A DNA stretch of 64,000 nt from Microbacterium esteraromaticum (GCF_900163815.1 NZ_FUKO01000023.1:62001-126000), one strand, 5' to 3'. Shown: positions 1-8,707, counted from the first letter of the stretch. A program made the numbers and translations. Notes: generated by a model not told the origin, from the sequence alone.

Positions 1-1
1 C

Positions 2-220
2 GTGACCGACATCGACGCCGAGGAAGCCCTCACCGGATCGATCCCGACGATCGTCACCGGCGAGGCGGAGGACGAGCTGGTGCCGGTCCCGGTTCCCGGA
101 TACAGCGCGGCGCCGGTGCTGCCGGTCACGGAGCTCCTCGCGGAGTCCACTGCGGAGTCGCATCCGGGTGAGCCGCACCCGGGTGAGCCGCACCTGGGTG
201 AACCGCCCAGCCGCGACTGA
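2..220 (+). CDS. C-terminal tail of a truncated hypothetical protein (enters from outside the window)
   Basis: Open reading frame running in from the left window edge and ending at TGA 218-220; the GTG at position 2 is probably an internal codon. The visible 72 residues are acidic and Pro-rich with no recognisable domain, ending in three tandem PHPGE-type units encoded by imperfect 15-base repeats around 161-205. The gene is convergent with a carboxypeptidase 3' end. Its last 45 codons are duplicated at 15294-15429. Low-complexity tails of this kind occur on membrane proteins such as the YihY family, but nothing seen here proves that. Confidence 0.6.
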   Translation: MTDIDAEEALTGSIPTIVTGEAEDELVPVPVPGYSAAPVLPVTELLAESTAESHPGEPHPGEPHLGEPPSRD

Positions 221-226
221 TCGCAC

Positions 227-257
227 GAGCGCTCGCTCCCTCCGGGGGCGGGCGCTC
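227..257. terminator. Hairpin between convergent 3' ends (left copy)
   Basis: Arms 227-239 and 245-257 pair over 13 positions, counting three G-U pairs, around a 5-nt loop, just after the stop at 220 and beside the carboxypeptidase stop at 263. No U-run follows, as is common in GC-rich actinobacteria. In the second copy (15436-15466) the sequence changes keep pairing, which supports a working stem. Confidence 0.55.
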
Positions 258-262
258 TCGCG

Positions 263-414
263 TCAGCCCTGGAGACCGAAGAGCTCGAGCGGGTGCGTGA
301 GCCGCCACCAGGCGCTCGGGGCAGGGATCTCGTCAGCGAGCGAAACCGATGTCTGGGCCTCGTTGATCGGCCCCTGAGCGCTGAGCGTGCCGACCTTCGC
401 GCCGGCGGCGGTCT
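263..414 (-). pseudogene. 3' remnant of a D-Ala-D-Ala carboxypeptidase gene
   Basis: The minus-strand frame encodes the last 50 residues of the carboxypeptidase found intact at 15472-17025, with the same C-terminal LTHPLELFGLQG and two conservative substitutions. The SxxK, SxN and KTG regions are absent, so it cannot be an enzyme. Homology stops at 414, inside the codons for Thr-Ala-Ala-Gly. It is a by-product of whatever placed the island here. Confidence 0.88.
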
Positions 415-690
415 CTCCTCCGAGGTCGCACCCGACGCGACCCCGACCAAGTGGCGCTTCCTTTCTCGGAACCGGGTCATCGCGGCCACCGCCGCCGCGA
501 CCATCGTGATCGAGAGCGGATGGCGCTCGGGCACGCACAACATCGCAGACCACGCCGCATCTCTCGGACGCGGCCTCGGCACAGATCACCAGCGCTGCCT
601 CAACCGGATGCCACCGCCTGCTCCGCAAGACGACGCACAGGCCCGTCACCACCGCCAACGAAGCCCATGAACTCCGCGGCCCGCTGACAC
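415..690 (+). pseudogene. dprA: Decayed internal fragment of dprA (DNA processing protein A)
   Basis: The frame from 416 reads SSEVAPDATPTKWRFLSRNR, then VIAATAAATIVIESGWRSG and NIADHAASLGRGLGT, the RFxxRNR...E(A/S)GWRSG core of the DprA Rossmann fold that loads RecA on transforming DNA. After Thr at 581-583 the frame breaks: ITSAASTGCHRLLR, the next DprA motif, continues from 585 in another frame, and the usual VPG residues between are missing (a deletion near 584, about 11 bases against the family pattern). No N-terminal part or start is present. It begins exactly where the left repeat ends. Confidence 0.8.
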
Positions 691-826
691 AAGCGCCAGC
701 GCACCGCCCGCACCGGCGGGGCACTCGCCGGTGTCCACCCACCTGCAAAAAGGATGCATTCTCGCTCGACAAGGCAGATTCCTATACCGTGGCAGGTCAC
801 ATATAAACCGTCCAAAGTCCCGTAGT

Positions 827-865
827 GGCTGGTCGGGGTCGGGTCGACCCGACATCGGACCAGCC
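827..865. terminator. Nested inverted repeat downstream of the intracellular GH31 gene
   Basis: A perfect 16-bp palindrome, GTCGGGTCGACCCGAC, lies at 838-853, enclosed by GGCTGGTC (827-834) and GACCAGCC (858-865). It sits about 100 bp past the stop of the minus-strand GH31 gene and could end that transcript; an operator role is also possible. The rest of 691-968 shows nothing recognisable as a gene. Confidence 0.4.
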
Positions 866-968
866 GGGCAGATCCCACGAAAGGTACTCTGCTCACTTAC
901 CAGAGCATCAGCCTCCTCAGATCTGCGGTGGCGGCACCGCTCTCGTACGGATGGAACCGCACCTGGCT

Positions 969-3212
969 TCACCTCAGAGGTGTGAGGATGGGTGCCAGAC
1001 CCTGCCAGGACTCATCTCGGACGAAAACGGGAATGGAAGTCCGCTCGGACACGTCCACCGATACCGCTCGACCGCCAGCAATCTGTTCGCCAGTGCGAGC
1101 CTCGACCCAACAACCAGCGGGCAGGTAGACCGACCACTCGCGAGCGCCCGGCTCGAGTACGGGGGCCACAAGGACATCGGGGCCGAGCATCCACTGGAGC
1201 GGATGCTCCCACACGGCCGGATCGGCCGGGTAATCAAAATACAGCGGTCGCATCAGTGGCGCCGACGACTCAACGGCATACGCGGCCGCGTCGGTCAAAT
1301 ATGGCACGAGACGTTCCCGCAGTTGCACGAGGGCCCGAACATCCCTGATAACCGCGTTGTCTCCCGTCAGCTCCGCGATGTTCCACGGTGTGCGGTCGTT
1401 GGAAGGTGACCGGTGGTGGTTGAACTCGGAATGGTATTGCATGATCGGCACGAAGACACTCGCAGCCATCGCCCGGACATACAGCTCTGCGTCGGGGATC
1501 GGACCGGAGAAGCCCGCGATATCCCACCCCCAGTAGACGATTCCGCAGGAGGCCGCCGAGAGCCCGGCGAGCATCGACCAGCGGAAAGCCTCCCATGTGG
1601 AGTTCTCGTCTCCCGCCCAGAACGCGCCGTGAGCGGGTGAGCCCGTGAATCCGGCGCGGCTGAAAGTCACCGGCGCCTTGTCCGACGATTCGAGAAGCTG
1701 TCCGTAGGCGGCGGCGTAGGCGACGGGGAACCGGTTGTTGGACTGGTCGCCGGACGAACCGTCGAGGTAGACGAGGTCCTCGCCCCACGCGTGCTCGCCG
1801 CCGTCGGTCTTGAAGCCGTCGATACCCACTTCGTCGACGAGGTAGCGCCGCTTCTCGGTCCACCACGCGGCGGCACGCTCGTCGGTGAGGTCGGGCATGA
1901 GCGAGAGGGGGAACCACCAGCCGCGGTTCCGATACGGGCGGAGCGTGCCATCCGGTGCCTTCTCCCGGATGACCACGTCTTCCGCGAGCGCGGCACGTGC
2001 GTCGGCTGCGGCTTGCCCGGTCGGATGCGGGCGGAGCTTGAGCAGTGGGATCTGCCACAGGTGCACGCGCACGTCGTGCTCGTGCAGTGCGTCGACCATG
2101 CCCTTGGGGTCGGGCCACGCACCGCCAGCGGGGAACGTGAAGTCGGCAAGGCGCATCGGACCGCCGTCCTCACGTACGGTGTACTGCGCGTCGCGGAAGA
2201 TCGTGAAGCTCTTCTCGTCGCTCCATGCTTCGATCACGACGTTCCGCACTGGGATGTCGTGCTCGCGATGGAGTGCCATCTGCCGCTCGACTTCGGCCTG
2301 TGTATTCCACTCGTTGCCGCTGGCCCAGAGCCCGAACACCCACTCCGGAAGCACGCGCGGACGCCCTGTCTCTGCGAGGAACGCATCGAGCACAGACGTG
2401 GGGTCGCCCGAGTACAGGGCGAGGGAGAGGGCTTGCGGGTTGCCGGAAGCCGCGTCAACCTCTGCCTCGATCACGAGCCGGTTGGGGTGCCGCTCGCCTA
2501 CGTCGAACCAGACGCGTCGCGAGGTGCGCACATGGAAGCCCCAGCCCCGACCACCAACGACGTGGGCGAACGGCATGGGCAGGTAGGTGCGTCGATGCGC
2601 CCCCTGACTCTTATACTGCTCGAACACGACGGAGTCGAGGCGCGTGCCACGGTGGTCCAGTGCGTCGTAACGCTCACCGAATCCCGTGACGTGCTCCCCC
2701 GGGGCGAGCGGAAGGGCAAACCGTAAGCGATGGATCCGCTCACCGTCGTCGAGAACCTCGACTGTGCCAGCCATGACGGGGACGGCAGTCCCGTCCACCG
2801 CAAGCGCCGCGGGATCCGCGGCGCGCCAGGCGGCGACCCGCGTCTCGAACCAGCGGGTGCGGGAGACACGGTCGGAACCGGCTGCGGCAAAGCGGTAACG
2901 CATGATGCTGCCAGCGGTCGGAGTCTCGAACGCCACCTGCCATCCGCCCGCGGTCCGCGCAGTGCGCGCCTGCGCCGAAGCGAGGTGTCCCCCATCGACA
3001 TCTTGCCCGCGCGACGACCTGACGACGCGCTCGAGCGGCAGGGTCGTCACGTCACCGTCGTCTACCCGAAGCTGGAGCACCACCGCGTCGACGTCGCCGG
3101 AAGTCCTGACACCGAGTCGGAGGGGAGCACCGGCGACAGGTTGGACGGGACTGCGCTGCTCGGTGTCGTCGGAGTACGGGTGCCCGGACCCGGAAGGGCG
3201 GTGACGGATCAT
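969..3212 (-). CDS. Intracellular GH31 alpha-glucosidase-type enzyme
   Basis: 747 residues, no signal peptide, so cytoplasmic. A GH31 N-terminal beta domain contains GFGERYDALDHRG, and a TIM barrel follows; the likely nucleophile is Asp470 in GFKTDGGE and the acid/base Asp535 in FWAGDENST. The start is ATG 3212, which overlaps the TGA of the upstream GH15 gene as ATGA and has GGAG about 8 bases upstream; the frame stays open upstream but inside that gene. It belongs to the same subfamily as the secreted enzyme at 8864 (shared NEWNTQAEV, WSDE and DAQYT blocks), not the KTDFGE alpha-xylosidases. Last gene of the importer operon, so it probably hydrolyses imported alpha-glucan oligosaccharides. 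Exact linkage specificity cannot be read. Confidence 0.85.
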   Translation of the reverse strand: MIRHRPSGSGHPYSDDTEQRSPVQPVAGAPLRLGVRTSGDVDAVVLQLRVDDGDVTTLPLERVVRSSRGQDVDGGHLASAQARTARTAGGWQVAFETPTAGSIMRYRFAAAGSDRVSRTRWFETRVAAWRAADPAALAVDGTAVPVMAGTVEVLDDGERIHRLRFALPLAPGEHVTGFGERYDALDHRGTRLDSVVFEQYKSQGAHRRTYLPMPFAHVVGGRGWGFHVRTSRRVWFDVGERHPNRLVIEAEVDAASGNPQALSLALYSGDPTSVLDAFLAETGRPRVLPEWVFGLWASGNEWNTQAEVERQMALHREHDIPVRNVVIEAWSDEKSFTIFRDAQYTVREDGGPMRLADFTFPAGGAWPDPKGMVDALHEHDVRVHLWQIPLLKLRPHPTGQAAADARAALAEDVVIREKAPDGTLRPYRNRGWWFPLSLMPDLTDERAAAWWTEKRRYLVDEVGIDGFKTDGGEHAWGEDLVYLDGSSGDQSNNRFPVAYAAAYGQLLESSDKAPVTFSRAGFTGSPAHGAFWAGDENSTWEAFRWSMLAGLSAASCGIVYWGWDIAGFSGPIPDAELYVRAMAASVFVPIMQYHSEFNHHRSPSNDRTPWNIAELTGDNAVIRDVRALVQLRERLVPYLTDAAAYAVESSAPLMRPLYFDYPADPAVWEHPLQWMLGPDVLVAPVLEPGAREWSVYLPAGCWVEARTGEQIAGGRAVSVDVSERTSIPVFVRDESWQGLAPILTPLR

Positions 3213-4333
3213 GCTGCCAGCTCCGTTCCATCGACTCCGAGTTCGGTGGCCAGGCGCAGCACCATCGCGTGACTCCACAGCAGAGGCGTCGCGACTGGTC
3301 CCCAACGCTCCAGCCATTCCTCTCGATACTCGGGGGCGAGGAGGTACCCGGCGACCTGTTCCGGCAGCATGCCGGTGTCAGTGGCAGTGCACGCGGCCCA
3401 TTCCAGCAGACGCTGGGCTTCGTCTCGCTCCCCGGCCGCGGCATAGGCCAACCCGAGGAAGCACGACAGGAGTGGCCAGCGGCCGCCGCCGAAGAACGTG
3501 TCGGCGCGGAAGCGGTACACGCCCCCGTCGACCTCCAGCTGCTCCGACACCGCGTGAAGGGTTCCCGCGGCCAGTGCAGAGCTGGCGTCGATCACACCGA
3601 GCGGCGCGATGAGCGCGCTGAGACTGCCGTCCACAGCGTCCGAACCGATCCATTTCACGAGGTGGCCATCGACGACAGCGTCGCGAGTGAGGCGGGCGCG
3701 TACCTCGGCTGCTCCCGCTCGGGCGCGCTCAGCACGCTCACCCGTCACCAGTCCGGACTCCGCCGCTTCGCGCAGGCCCGCTGCGATACAGCCGAGTGTC
3801 GATCCGTGGACGGCTTCGTCATGCTCCTCCCACCAGTCGTAGCATGGGCGCTCCCACGAGCTCAAGAGGTAGTCGACTGCGAGTGCGGCGGCGTCGGCCC
3901 ATCGTGCCGGGTCAATGCCGTGTCGCTCGGAGTGGGTGGCTGCGGCCCACAGCCACGTACCGTAGCCGTCGAGCTGGAAATCCCACCAGTCGTCCAATCC
4001 CAGGGCACCGTCGAACGTGAAGCGAGCTGGCAGCATCTGCTCGTCTGGGAGCGGGGTGCCCGCGTCGGCGGCTTCGACGATGTCGCGGATGCGGTCGGCA
4101 TAGCGGGTGAGGACCATTGCGCACCAGTCGTGGAACGCCGAGGCGGAGGCCACCTCCCCCGCAGCGGAGGCGCTGTCGGCGATGAACGAGCCGTCGCGGA
4201 ACCAGCAGTAGCCACGGTACGCCGAGAACGACGGTGAGGCGGGGTAGGCGCCGTTGGGCTCCTGCAGCGAGGTGATGACGGTGCGAGAGCGGTCGAGGAG
4301 CGCGTCGAGGGCGACGCGGGGTGTGGTGGTCAT
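3209..4333 (-). CDS. GH15 family glucoamylase-like protein, intracellular
   Basis: 374 residues, an alpha/alpha-barrel glucoamylase catalytic domain. Seen: YRGYCWFRDGSF (residues 39-50), the CYDWWEEHDEAVHGST block with the probable general acid Glu169 or Glu170, the MLPEQ motif with the probable general base Glu325, and the C-terminal PLLWSHA typical of GH15. No signal peptide. The start at ATG 4333 (MTTTPRV) is preferred because the longer frame runs back into the binding-protein gene. Overlaps the GH31 gene by 4 bases, so translation is coupled. It should release glucose from non-reducing ends of imported oligosaccharides; trehalose or dextran-type activity is also known in the family. Confidence 0.85.
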   Translation of the reverse strand: MTTTPRVALDALLDRSRTVITSLQEPNGAYPASPSFSAYRGYCWFRDGSFIADSASAAGEVASASAFHDWCAMVLTRYADRIRDIVEAADAGTPLPDEQMLPARFTFDGALGLDDWWDFQLDGYGTWLWAAATHSERHGIDPARWADAAALAVDYLLSSWERPCYDWWEEHDEAVHGSTLGCIAAGLREAAESGLVTGERAERARAGAAEVRARLTRDAVVDGHLVKWIGSDAVDGSLSALIAPLGVIDASSALAAGTLHAVSEQLEVDGGVYRFRADTFFGGGRWPLLSCFLGLAYAAAGERDEAQRLLEWAACTATDTGMLPEQVAGYLLAPEYREEWLERWGPVATPLLWSHAMVLRLATELGVDGTELAA

Positions 4334-4367
4334 GAGTCCGTTCAATCCATTTCGGGGAGAGTCACGA

Positions 4368-4398
4368 TGGCCGGGGGGGAGTGCTCCCGCCCCGGCCA
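4368..4398 (-). terminator. Stem-loop between binding-protein gene and GH15 gene
   Basis: Arms 4368-4380 (TGGCCGGGGGGGA) and 4385-4398 (TCCCGCCCCGGCCA) form a GC-rich stem of about 13 bp with one bulge, between the stop of the solute-binding protein gene and the GH15 start. Such stems commonly protect the upstream binding-protein message or partly terminate, giving more binding protein than downstream enzymes; that role is inferred. Confidence 0.6.
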
Positions 4399-4409
4399 GT
4401 AAGCGGATG

Positions 4410-5654
4410 TCAGCCGAGGAGAGGCGCGATGCGCTTCTCGGCGTCGGCGAGGGCATCTTCGACGGTCTTGCGGCCCGCGGCCGCTTCAGTCAGCTCCTCA
4501 GTGACGATGTCCTGCATCTGGGCCTGGCCGTCGCCGATGGAAGGAGCGAGTGCCACCTCGTCGAGCGAGTCGAACACGGCCTGACGGTTGGTCGGCGGAG
4601 TGATGTCGAGGTAGGCGGACAGTGCAGCCTCGTCAGCGATCGGTGGGAGCTCCCATCCGGCAGTCAGACGCGTGTCGACAGTGGTCTTAGAGCTCGTCAG
4701 GAACTCGGCGAACTTCGTGGCTGCGTCCTTGTGCTTGGTGCCCGCTGAGACACCGACGGCGTTGGAGAACATCGCACTCGCGTGCTGCGCGTCACCGGGT
4801 TCAACGGCGATATCCCACGTGATACCGGCGTCAGCGAGACCGCCGAACATCCAGATGCCGCTGTGCCACATCGCAAGCTTGCCATCGGCGAAAAGCCCAC
4901 TGTCAAAGTCAGGTGTTCCAGCCCCCTGCTCGGCGGTTGGCATCGTCGTGCCGCTCTTGCTTACCAGCCACTCGGCGGCCGCGATTCCCTCAGGGCTGTT
5001 GAACCCGAGCGAGCCGTCCGCCTTGAGGAACTCTCCACCGGCCTGCGCGACGGCCTTGTAGAACTCGTGATACGAGATCGGCTGGTAATCACCCCACACC
5101 CCCGCGCCTACGTCGGTGAGCTTCTCGGCGGCGGCTTTCTCATCGGCCCAGGTCCAGTCGGCGGTGGGGTAGTCGAGACCGGCCGCATCGAACAGGTTGG
5201 AGTTGTAGAACAGGACGACGTTGGAGAACGAGCTCGGGAGCGCATACTGTGTGCCATCGGTGGCGTACGCCTCCGCGAGCGACGCCTGATACACGCTCGC
5301 ATCCACACCCTCAAGTTGCGCGAGCACACCGCTCTGCTGGTAGGCGGCGTAGTTCGCGAATTCGATATCGAACACGTCAGCGACCGTCCCACCGGCAAGG
5401 TCGGTCTGCAGTGCCGTGAAGTAGTCGGCGTAGGGCAGCGTTTTCACCTCAACCGTGATGCCCTTGTTCTCCTTCTCGAAGGCATCGACGATCGCCTCGA
5501 GATTCTTCTCATTACCGCCGGCCGAGATGAAATTGGAGTACGTGATCGTCACGTCATCCTCCACAGTGGGGTTGGTGGGTCCGGCGCAACCTGCGAGGGC
5601 GAGCCCGGTAACGGCGAAGATGCCGATCCCGGTGAGGGGTGCTGTGCGATTCAT
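4410..5654 (-). CDS. Carbohydrate ABC transporter solute-binding lipoprotein
   Basis: 414 residues, type 1 extracellular binding protein. A signal peptide ends in the lipobox LAGC with Cys23, so it is lipid-anchored outside the membrane. SNFISAGGNEKNLEAIVDAFE and the LFYNSNLFDAAGLDYP segment are typical of the oligosaccharide-binding MalE/UgpB group. The gene follows two permease genes and precedes two glycosidase genes, so the ligand is probably an alpha-glucan oligosaccharide; a cyclic tetraglucose or panose is suggested by analogy with the Listeria pathway, not shown here. Confidence 0.9.
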   Translation of the reverse strand: MNRTAPLTGIGIFAVTGLALAGCAGPTNPTVEDDVTITYSNFISAGGNEKNLEAIVDAFEKENKGITVEVKTLPYADYFTALQTDLAGGTVADVFDIEFANYAAYQQSGVLAQLEGVDASVYQASLAEAYATDGTQYALPSSFSNVVLFYNSNLFDAAGLDYPTADWTWADEKAAAEKLTDVGAGVWGDYQPISYHEFYKAVAQAGGEFLKADGSLGFNSPEGIAAAEWLVSKSGTTMPTAEQGAGTPDFDSGLFADGKLAMWHSGIWMFGGLADAGITWDIAVEPGDAQHASAMFSNAVGVSAGTKHKDAATKFAEFLTSSKTTVDTRLTAGWELPPIADEAALSAYLDITPPTNRQAVFDSLDEVALAPSIGDGQAQMQDIVTEELTEAAAGRKTVEDALADAEKRIAPLLG

Positions 5655-5699
5655 GGGATATCTCCTTCGATACGGTGTGCGAGGTGAGGTAGTGCGGGT

Positions 5700-6515
5700 T
5701 TACTTGATGCCGCTGGAGGCCACGCCTTGGATGACGTAGCGCTGAGCGAACAGATAGATGGCGAGCATGGGGAGGATACTGACGACGGAGCCCGCCATCA
5801 TCACATCCCACTGCGTCGTGTACTGCCCCTGGAGCCCGGCCAGCGCCAGCGGCAGCGTCTTGAGCTCAGCCGAACGCAGGATGATGAGCGGCCAGAGGAA
5901 ACCGTTCCAGCTGTTCATGAACGAGAACACCGCGAGTGTCGCGAGAGCCGGCCCCACGAGCGGAAGGACGACCGTACCGAAGATACGGAAGTGGCCGGCG
6001 CCGTCGAGCGTGGCCGCCTCGTCGAGCTCGCGCGGCACGCCGTTCATGGCCTGGCGGAGCAGGAACACGCCGAACGCGCTAGCGACCCCCGGAAGCAGGA
6101 CGCCGAGATACGTGTCGACGAGACCGAGATCGCGCATCTGAACGAACAGCGGCACGATGAGCACCTGAATGGGGATCATCATCGTCGCGAGGTACACCGC
6201 GAACACTGCTCCGCGGCCGCGAAACGGGAGACGGCTGAAAGCATAGGCGGCCATCGAGCTGGTAATCAGCTGGAAAACCGCGGTAGCTGCGGCGAGCCCC
6301 AGCGAGTTTACGATTATCCGAGCAAACGGTAGCTCGGAAAACAGCGTCTGGTAGGCCGAGAATGACGGCTGATCAGGGATGAGCTGAGGGGTCGCGTCGA
6401 GTCCGGCACCAGACGAGAATGACGTGGACAGCGTCCACAAGAACGGGAAGAACATCACGATGGCGCCGAGGATCAGAACCGTGGTGAGCAGAGCGCGCTG
6501 GGTCTTCTCACGCAT
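5700..6515 (-). CDS. Carbohydrate ABC transporter permease, MalG type
   Basis: 271 residues with six predicted membrane segments, starting MREKTQRALLTTVLIL. The cytoplasmic EAA loop is visible as LDEAATLDGAGHFRIFGTVVLPL, the contact with the ATPase. The start overlaps the end of the partner permease by 8 bases. No ATPase is encoded in the cluster, so a shared MsiK-type ATPase elsewhere is needed. Confidence 0.9.
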   Translation of the reverse strand: MREKTQRALLTTVLILGAIVMFFPFLWTLSTSFSSGAGLDATPQLIPDQPSFSAYQTLFSELPFARIIVNSLGLAAATAVFQLITSSMAAYAFSRLPFRGRGAVFAVYLATMMIPIQVLIVPLFVQMRDLGLVDTYLGVLLPGVASAFGVFLLRQAMNGVPRELDEAATLDGAGHFRIFGTVVLPLVGPALATLAVFSFMNSWNGFLWPLIILRSAELKTLPLALAGLQGQYTTQWDVMMAGSVVSILPMLAIYLFAQRYVIQGVASSGIK

Positions 6516-7455
6516 AGGTCACCCACCTCTTCTGACCGACGATCTGGACTACCGTGACACCGAGGACCAGGACAAACAGCATCCACGACAGGGCTGACGC
6601 CTCCCCGGCGGCGCCGTAGCGGAAGGTCAGATCGTAAATCTGCTGCACGACAACCGTGCTCGACCCCGCCGGTCCGCCGCCGGTCATGGCGTAGACCTGG
6701 TCGAAGACCTGGAAGCCGTTGATGAGGGAGATCACGACGACGAAGAACGTCGAGGGCGACAGCAGCGGGAGGGTCACGTTGAACAGGCGCCGCCACGGCC
6801 CCGCACCGTCGACCTTCGCTGCCTCGTACATCTCTTGCGGGATGGACTGGAGACCCGCGAGCAGGATGATCATAACGAAGCCGAGGTCCTTCCACGCTGA
6901 GGCGAGGATGATCGATGGCATCGACCATGCGGGGTCCGCCCACCACCCGGGTCCGTCGATGCCGAACACTGCGAGGGTCGCGTTGACGATTCCGACTGAC
7001 GGGTTGAGCAGCCAGCGCCATACGAGGGCAACCACGATCCAGCTCGTCACGACGGGGAGGAAATACACGCCCCGCAGAATGTTGCGACCGCGCAGCCGCA
7101 CGTTGAGAGCAAGCGCGAGGGCGACTCCGCCGACGTACACGAGGGGCAGATAGCCGACGAGGTAGTAGAGGGTGTTGAGGAACGCCCGCTGCGTCGTTGG
7201 ATCCTGCACGAGGTGCACGTAGTTGTCGAAGCCCACCCATTTCATAGGCGCGAGCAGGTTCCACTCGTGCAGGCTCGTCCACAGCGCGCCGAACATGGGG
7301 TAGACCGTGAAGAGCGCGAGCGGGACTGCACTCGGCAGCAGGAAGGCGAGCACAGTGAGGGCATAGCGCATGCGACGTCGGGGGCGGCGGACGGGCGGGG
7401 CCTGGGCTGGCTCGCGCCCGACGTCGGTCGGCAGGGGCCGGACCGCGAGGGTCAT
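6508..7455 (-). CDS. Carbohydrate ABC transporter permease, MalF type
   Basis: 315 residues; a basic N-terminal tail (RRPRRRMRYALTV) is followed by six membrane helices and an EAA loop reading YEAAKVDGAGPWRRLFNVTLP. ATG 7455 overlaps the TGA of the ROK gene by 4 bases, so regulator and importer are translationally coupled and the importer is probably transcribed from the ROK promoter. Forms the channel with the MalG-type subunit at 5700. Confidence 0.9.
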   Translation of the reverse strand: MTLAVRPLPTDVGREPAQAPPVRRPRRRMRYALTVLAFLLPSAVPLALFTVYPMFGALWTSLHEWNLLAPMKWVGFDNYVHLVQDPTTQRAFLNTLYYLVGYLPLVYVGGVALALALNVRLRGRNILRGVYFLPVVTSWIVVALVWRWLLNPSVGIVNATLAVFGIDGPGWWADPAWSMPSIILASAWKDLGFVMIILLAGLQSIPQEMYEAAKVDGAGPWRRLFNVTLPLLSPSTFFVVVISLINGFQVFDQVYAMTGGGPAGSSTVVVQQIYDLTFRYGAAGEASALSWMLFVLVLGVTVVQIVGQKRWVTYA

Positions 7456-8681
7456 TTCGCGCCGCCGCTCTCACCGGGAGCGACCGAACGCGCCACGCCG
7501 AGTCGCTCGCGCACGAGGCGTCCCTGCTCACCGGAGCGTCCCTGGTCGTCGAACGGTGTCGAGAGCACGAGCGAGGCCGCTCCCTGCGCCCAGCGGTCAT
7601 CTTGCCAGGTCTCGACCGCGACCGGAACGGCGCGGTTGCGCGGGATGAGACCGGCACGGAACGCCGGCTCGAACCCGAACGACCAGTGCCGCCACGACTC
7701 GACGCCTTCGCCAAGGATGATCACGATCTCCGGATCGAGGACGTTCACGACGCCGGCGAGCACCCGACCAAGCAGGTGCCCCGCGTGCGAGAAGAGCTGC
7801 TGGGCACCGCAGTCGCCCGCATCCGCGAGGGAGCGGAGCACCGCGATACCGGCGTCGCGACCGATGACGCGCTGTTCGCGCGCGCGATGGACGAGGGCCT
7901 CCTGACTCACCAGGGCTTCGAGACAGCCGTGACCTCCGCACTGACAGAGGGGACCGTCCTCCTCCACCGGCACGTGCCCGATCTCGCCCGCGCCGCCGCT
8001 TCGTCCCAGCAGCACACGACCGTCCGCCACCAGCCCGGCACCGACACCCGTGCCGATCGTCAGGACCAGGACGTTCTCGTGGCCGCGGGCCTGGCCGTGC
8101 AGGGCCTCGGCGATCGCAAGCGCGTTGACGTTGTTCTCGACGAGCACAGGGAGGTCGAGCTCACGGCGGAGGGCTTCCCCCAGGGGCACGCGCTGCCAGC
8201 CGAGCTGCGTCGAGTCGACCGTGCCGACCGCCTGCTCCTCGACGTTGCCGGGCACCCCGACGCCGACGCCGAGGAGGGGCGCACCGTCTCCCCCGCCGAT
8301 GAAGGCGCGGAGCCTCTCAGCCAGGCGCGTGGTGGCGGTGCCCGAGGCGGCGTCGAAGGGCTCGGTCGCGGAGCGGACGACGGTTCCGTCGATCCCGACC
8401 TCCACGACGGTGATGTGGTCGGCGACAACCTTGACGCCGATCGCTCGCCCGGCGTCGGCCACGAGTCCGAGCAGTCGCGCGGGGCGTCCGCCGCTGGAAG
8501 GACTGTGGTCGAGCTCGACGAGCAGTCCGTCAGCGATCAGCTGACGCGTGTGCTGAGTGATGAGGGCGGGCGAGACATCAAGCTCCCTCGCGAGGTCGGC
8601 ACGCGAGGTGGGGCCGCTGCCGCCGATGAAGGCGAGCACGGCCGATCGGGTGACATCGGCGCGGGCGGAAGAAGACGGCAC
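7452..8681 (-). CDS. ROK family transcriptional regulator of the glucan island
   Basis: 409 residues. The N-terminal winged helix-turn-helix reads SRADLARELDVSPALITQHT; the ROK sugar-sensing domain has GVGVPGNVEE, the DIVVS-like ENNVNALAIAE part and the zinc-binding CQCGGHGCLE. Start GTG 8681 is placed by AAAGGGG six bases upstream. First gene of the importer-glycosidase operon and divergent from the secreted enzymes. Twin inverted sites at both gene starts suggest it represses both directions until an inducing sugar binds. Confidence 0.9.
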   Translation of the reverse strand: MPSSSARADVTRSAVLAFIGGSGPTSRADLARELDVSPALITQHTRQLIADGLLVELDHSPSSGGRPARLLGLVADAGRAIGVKVVADHITVVEVGIDGTVVRSATEPFDAASGTATTRLAERLRAFIGGGDGAPLLGVGVGVPGNVEEQAVGTVDSTQLGWQRVPLGEALRRELDLPVLVENNVNALAIAEALHGQARGHENVLVLTIGTGVGAGLVADGRVLLGRSGGAGEIGHVPVEEDGPLCQCGGHGCLEALVSQEALVHRAREQRVIGRDAGIAVLRSLADAGDCGAQQLFSHAGHLLGRVLAGVVNVLDPEIVIILGEGVESWRHWSFGFEPAFRAGLIPRNRAVPVAVETWQDDRWAQGAASLVLSTPFDDQGRSGEQGRLVRERLGVARSVAPGESGGAK

Positions 8682-8682
8682 G

Positions 8683-8707
8683 TGAACCCCTTTGTTTAGG
8701 TCTGAAT
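8683..8707 (-). promoter_or_regulatory. Probable ROK operator in the leader of the ROK/importer operon
   Basis: Read on the minus strand this 25-base segment matches 8838-8862 on the plus strand at 22 of 25 positions, in inverted orientation. The core TTTAGGTCTGAA is close to the dyad TTCAG-N2-CTGAA. It ends in the ribosome-binding site of the ROK gene. Operator function is inferred from the duplication and position. Confidence 0.65.

Larger units (their letters stand above)
85..414. repeat. Left copy of a 330-bp direct repeat flanking the glucan island
   Basis: Aligns without gaps to 15294-15623; counting by eye gives about 25 mismatches in 330 (about 92% identity). It contains the 3' end of the hypothetical gene, a hairpin, and the last 50 codons of a D-Ala-D-Ala carboxypeptidase gene read on the minus strand. 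Mismatches in the carboxypeptidase part are mostly synonymous (two conservative changes, Glu/Asp and Ile/Val), so both copies probably diverged while still parts of working genes. Homology ends abruptly at 414. Confidence 0.92.

Noticed and set aside
161-205. Short tandem 15-base units as a possible CRISPR or regulatory array
   Set aside because: They are in-frame PHPGE codon repeats in a protein tail, without spacers.
1791-2726. A 311-residue plus-strand frame inside the intracellular GH31 gene
   Set aside because: Lies wholly within a well-supported gene on the other strand; no ribosome-binding site or recognisable domain.
3213-3317. N-terminal extension of the intracellular GH31 protein
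   Set aside because: The extra 35 residues lie inside the GH15 gene, lack homology, and ATG 3212 has a ribosome-binding site and an ATGA overlap.
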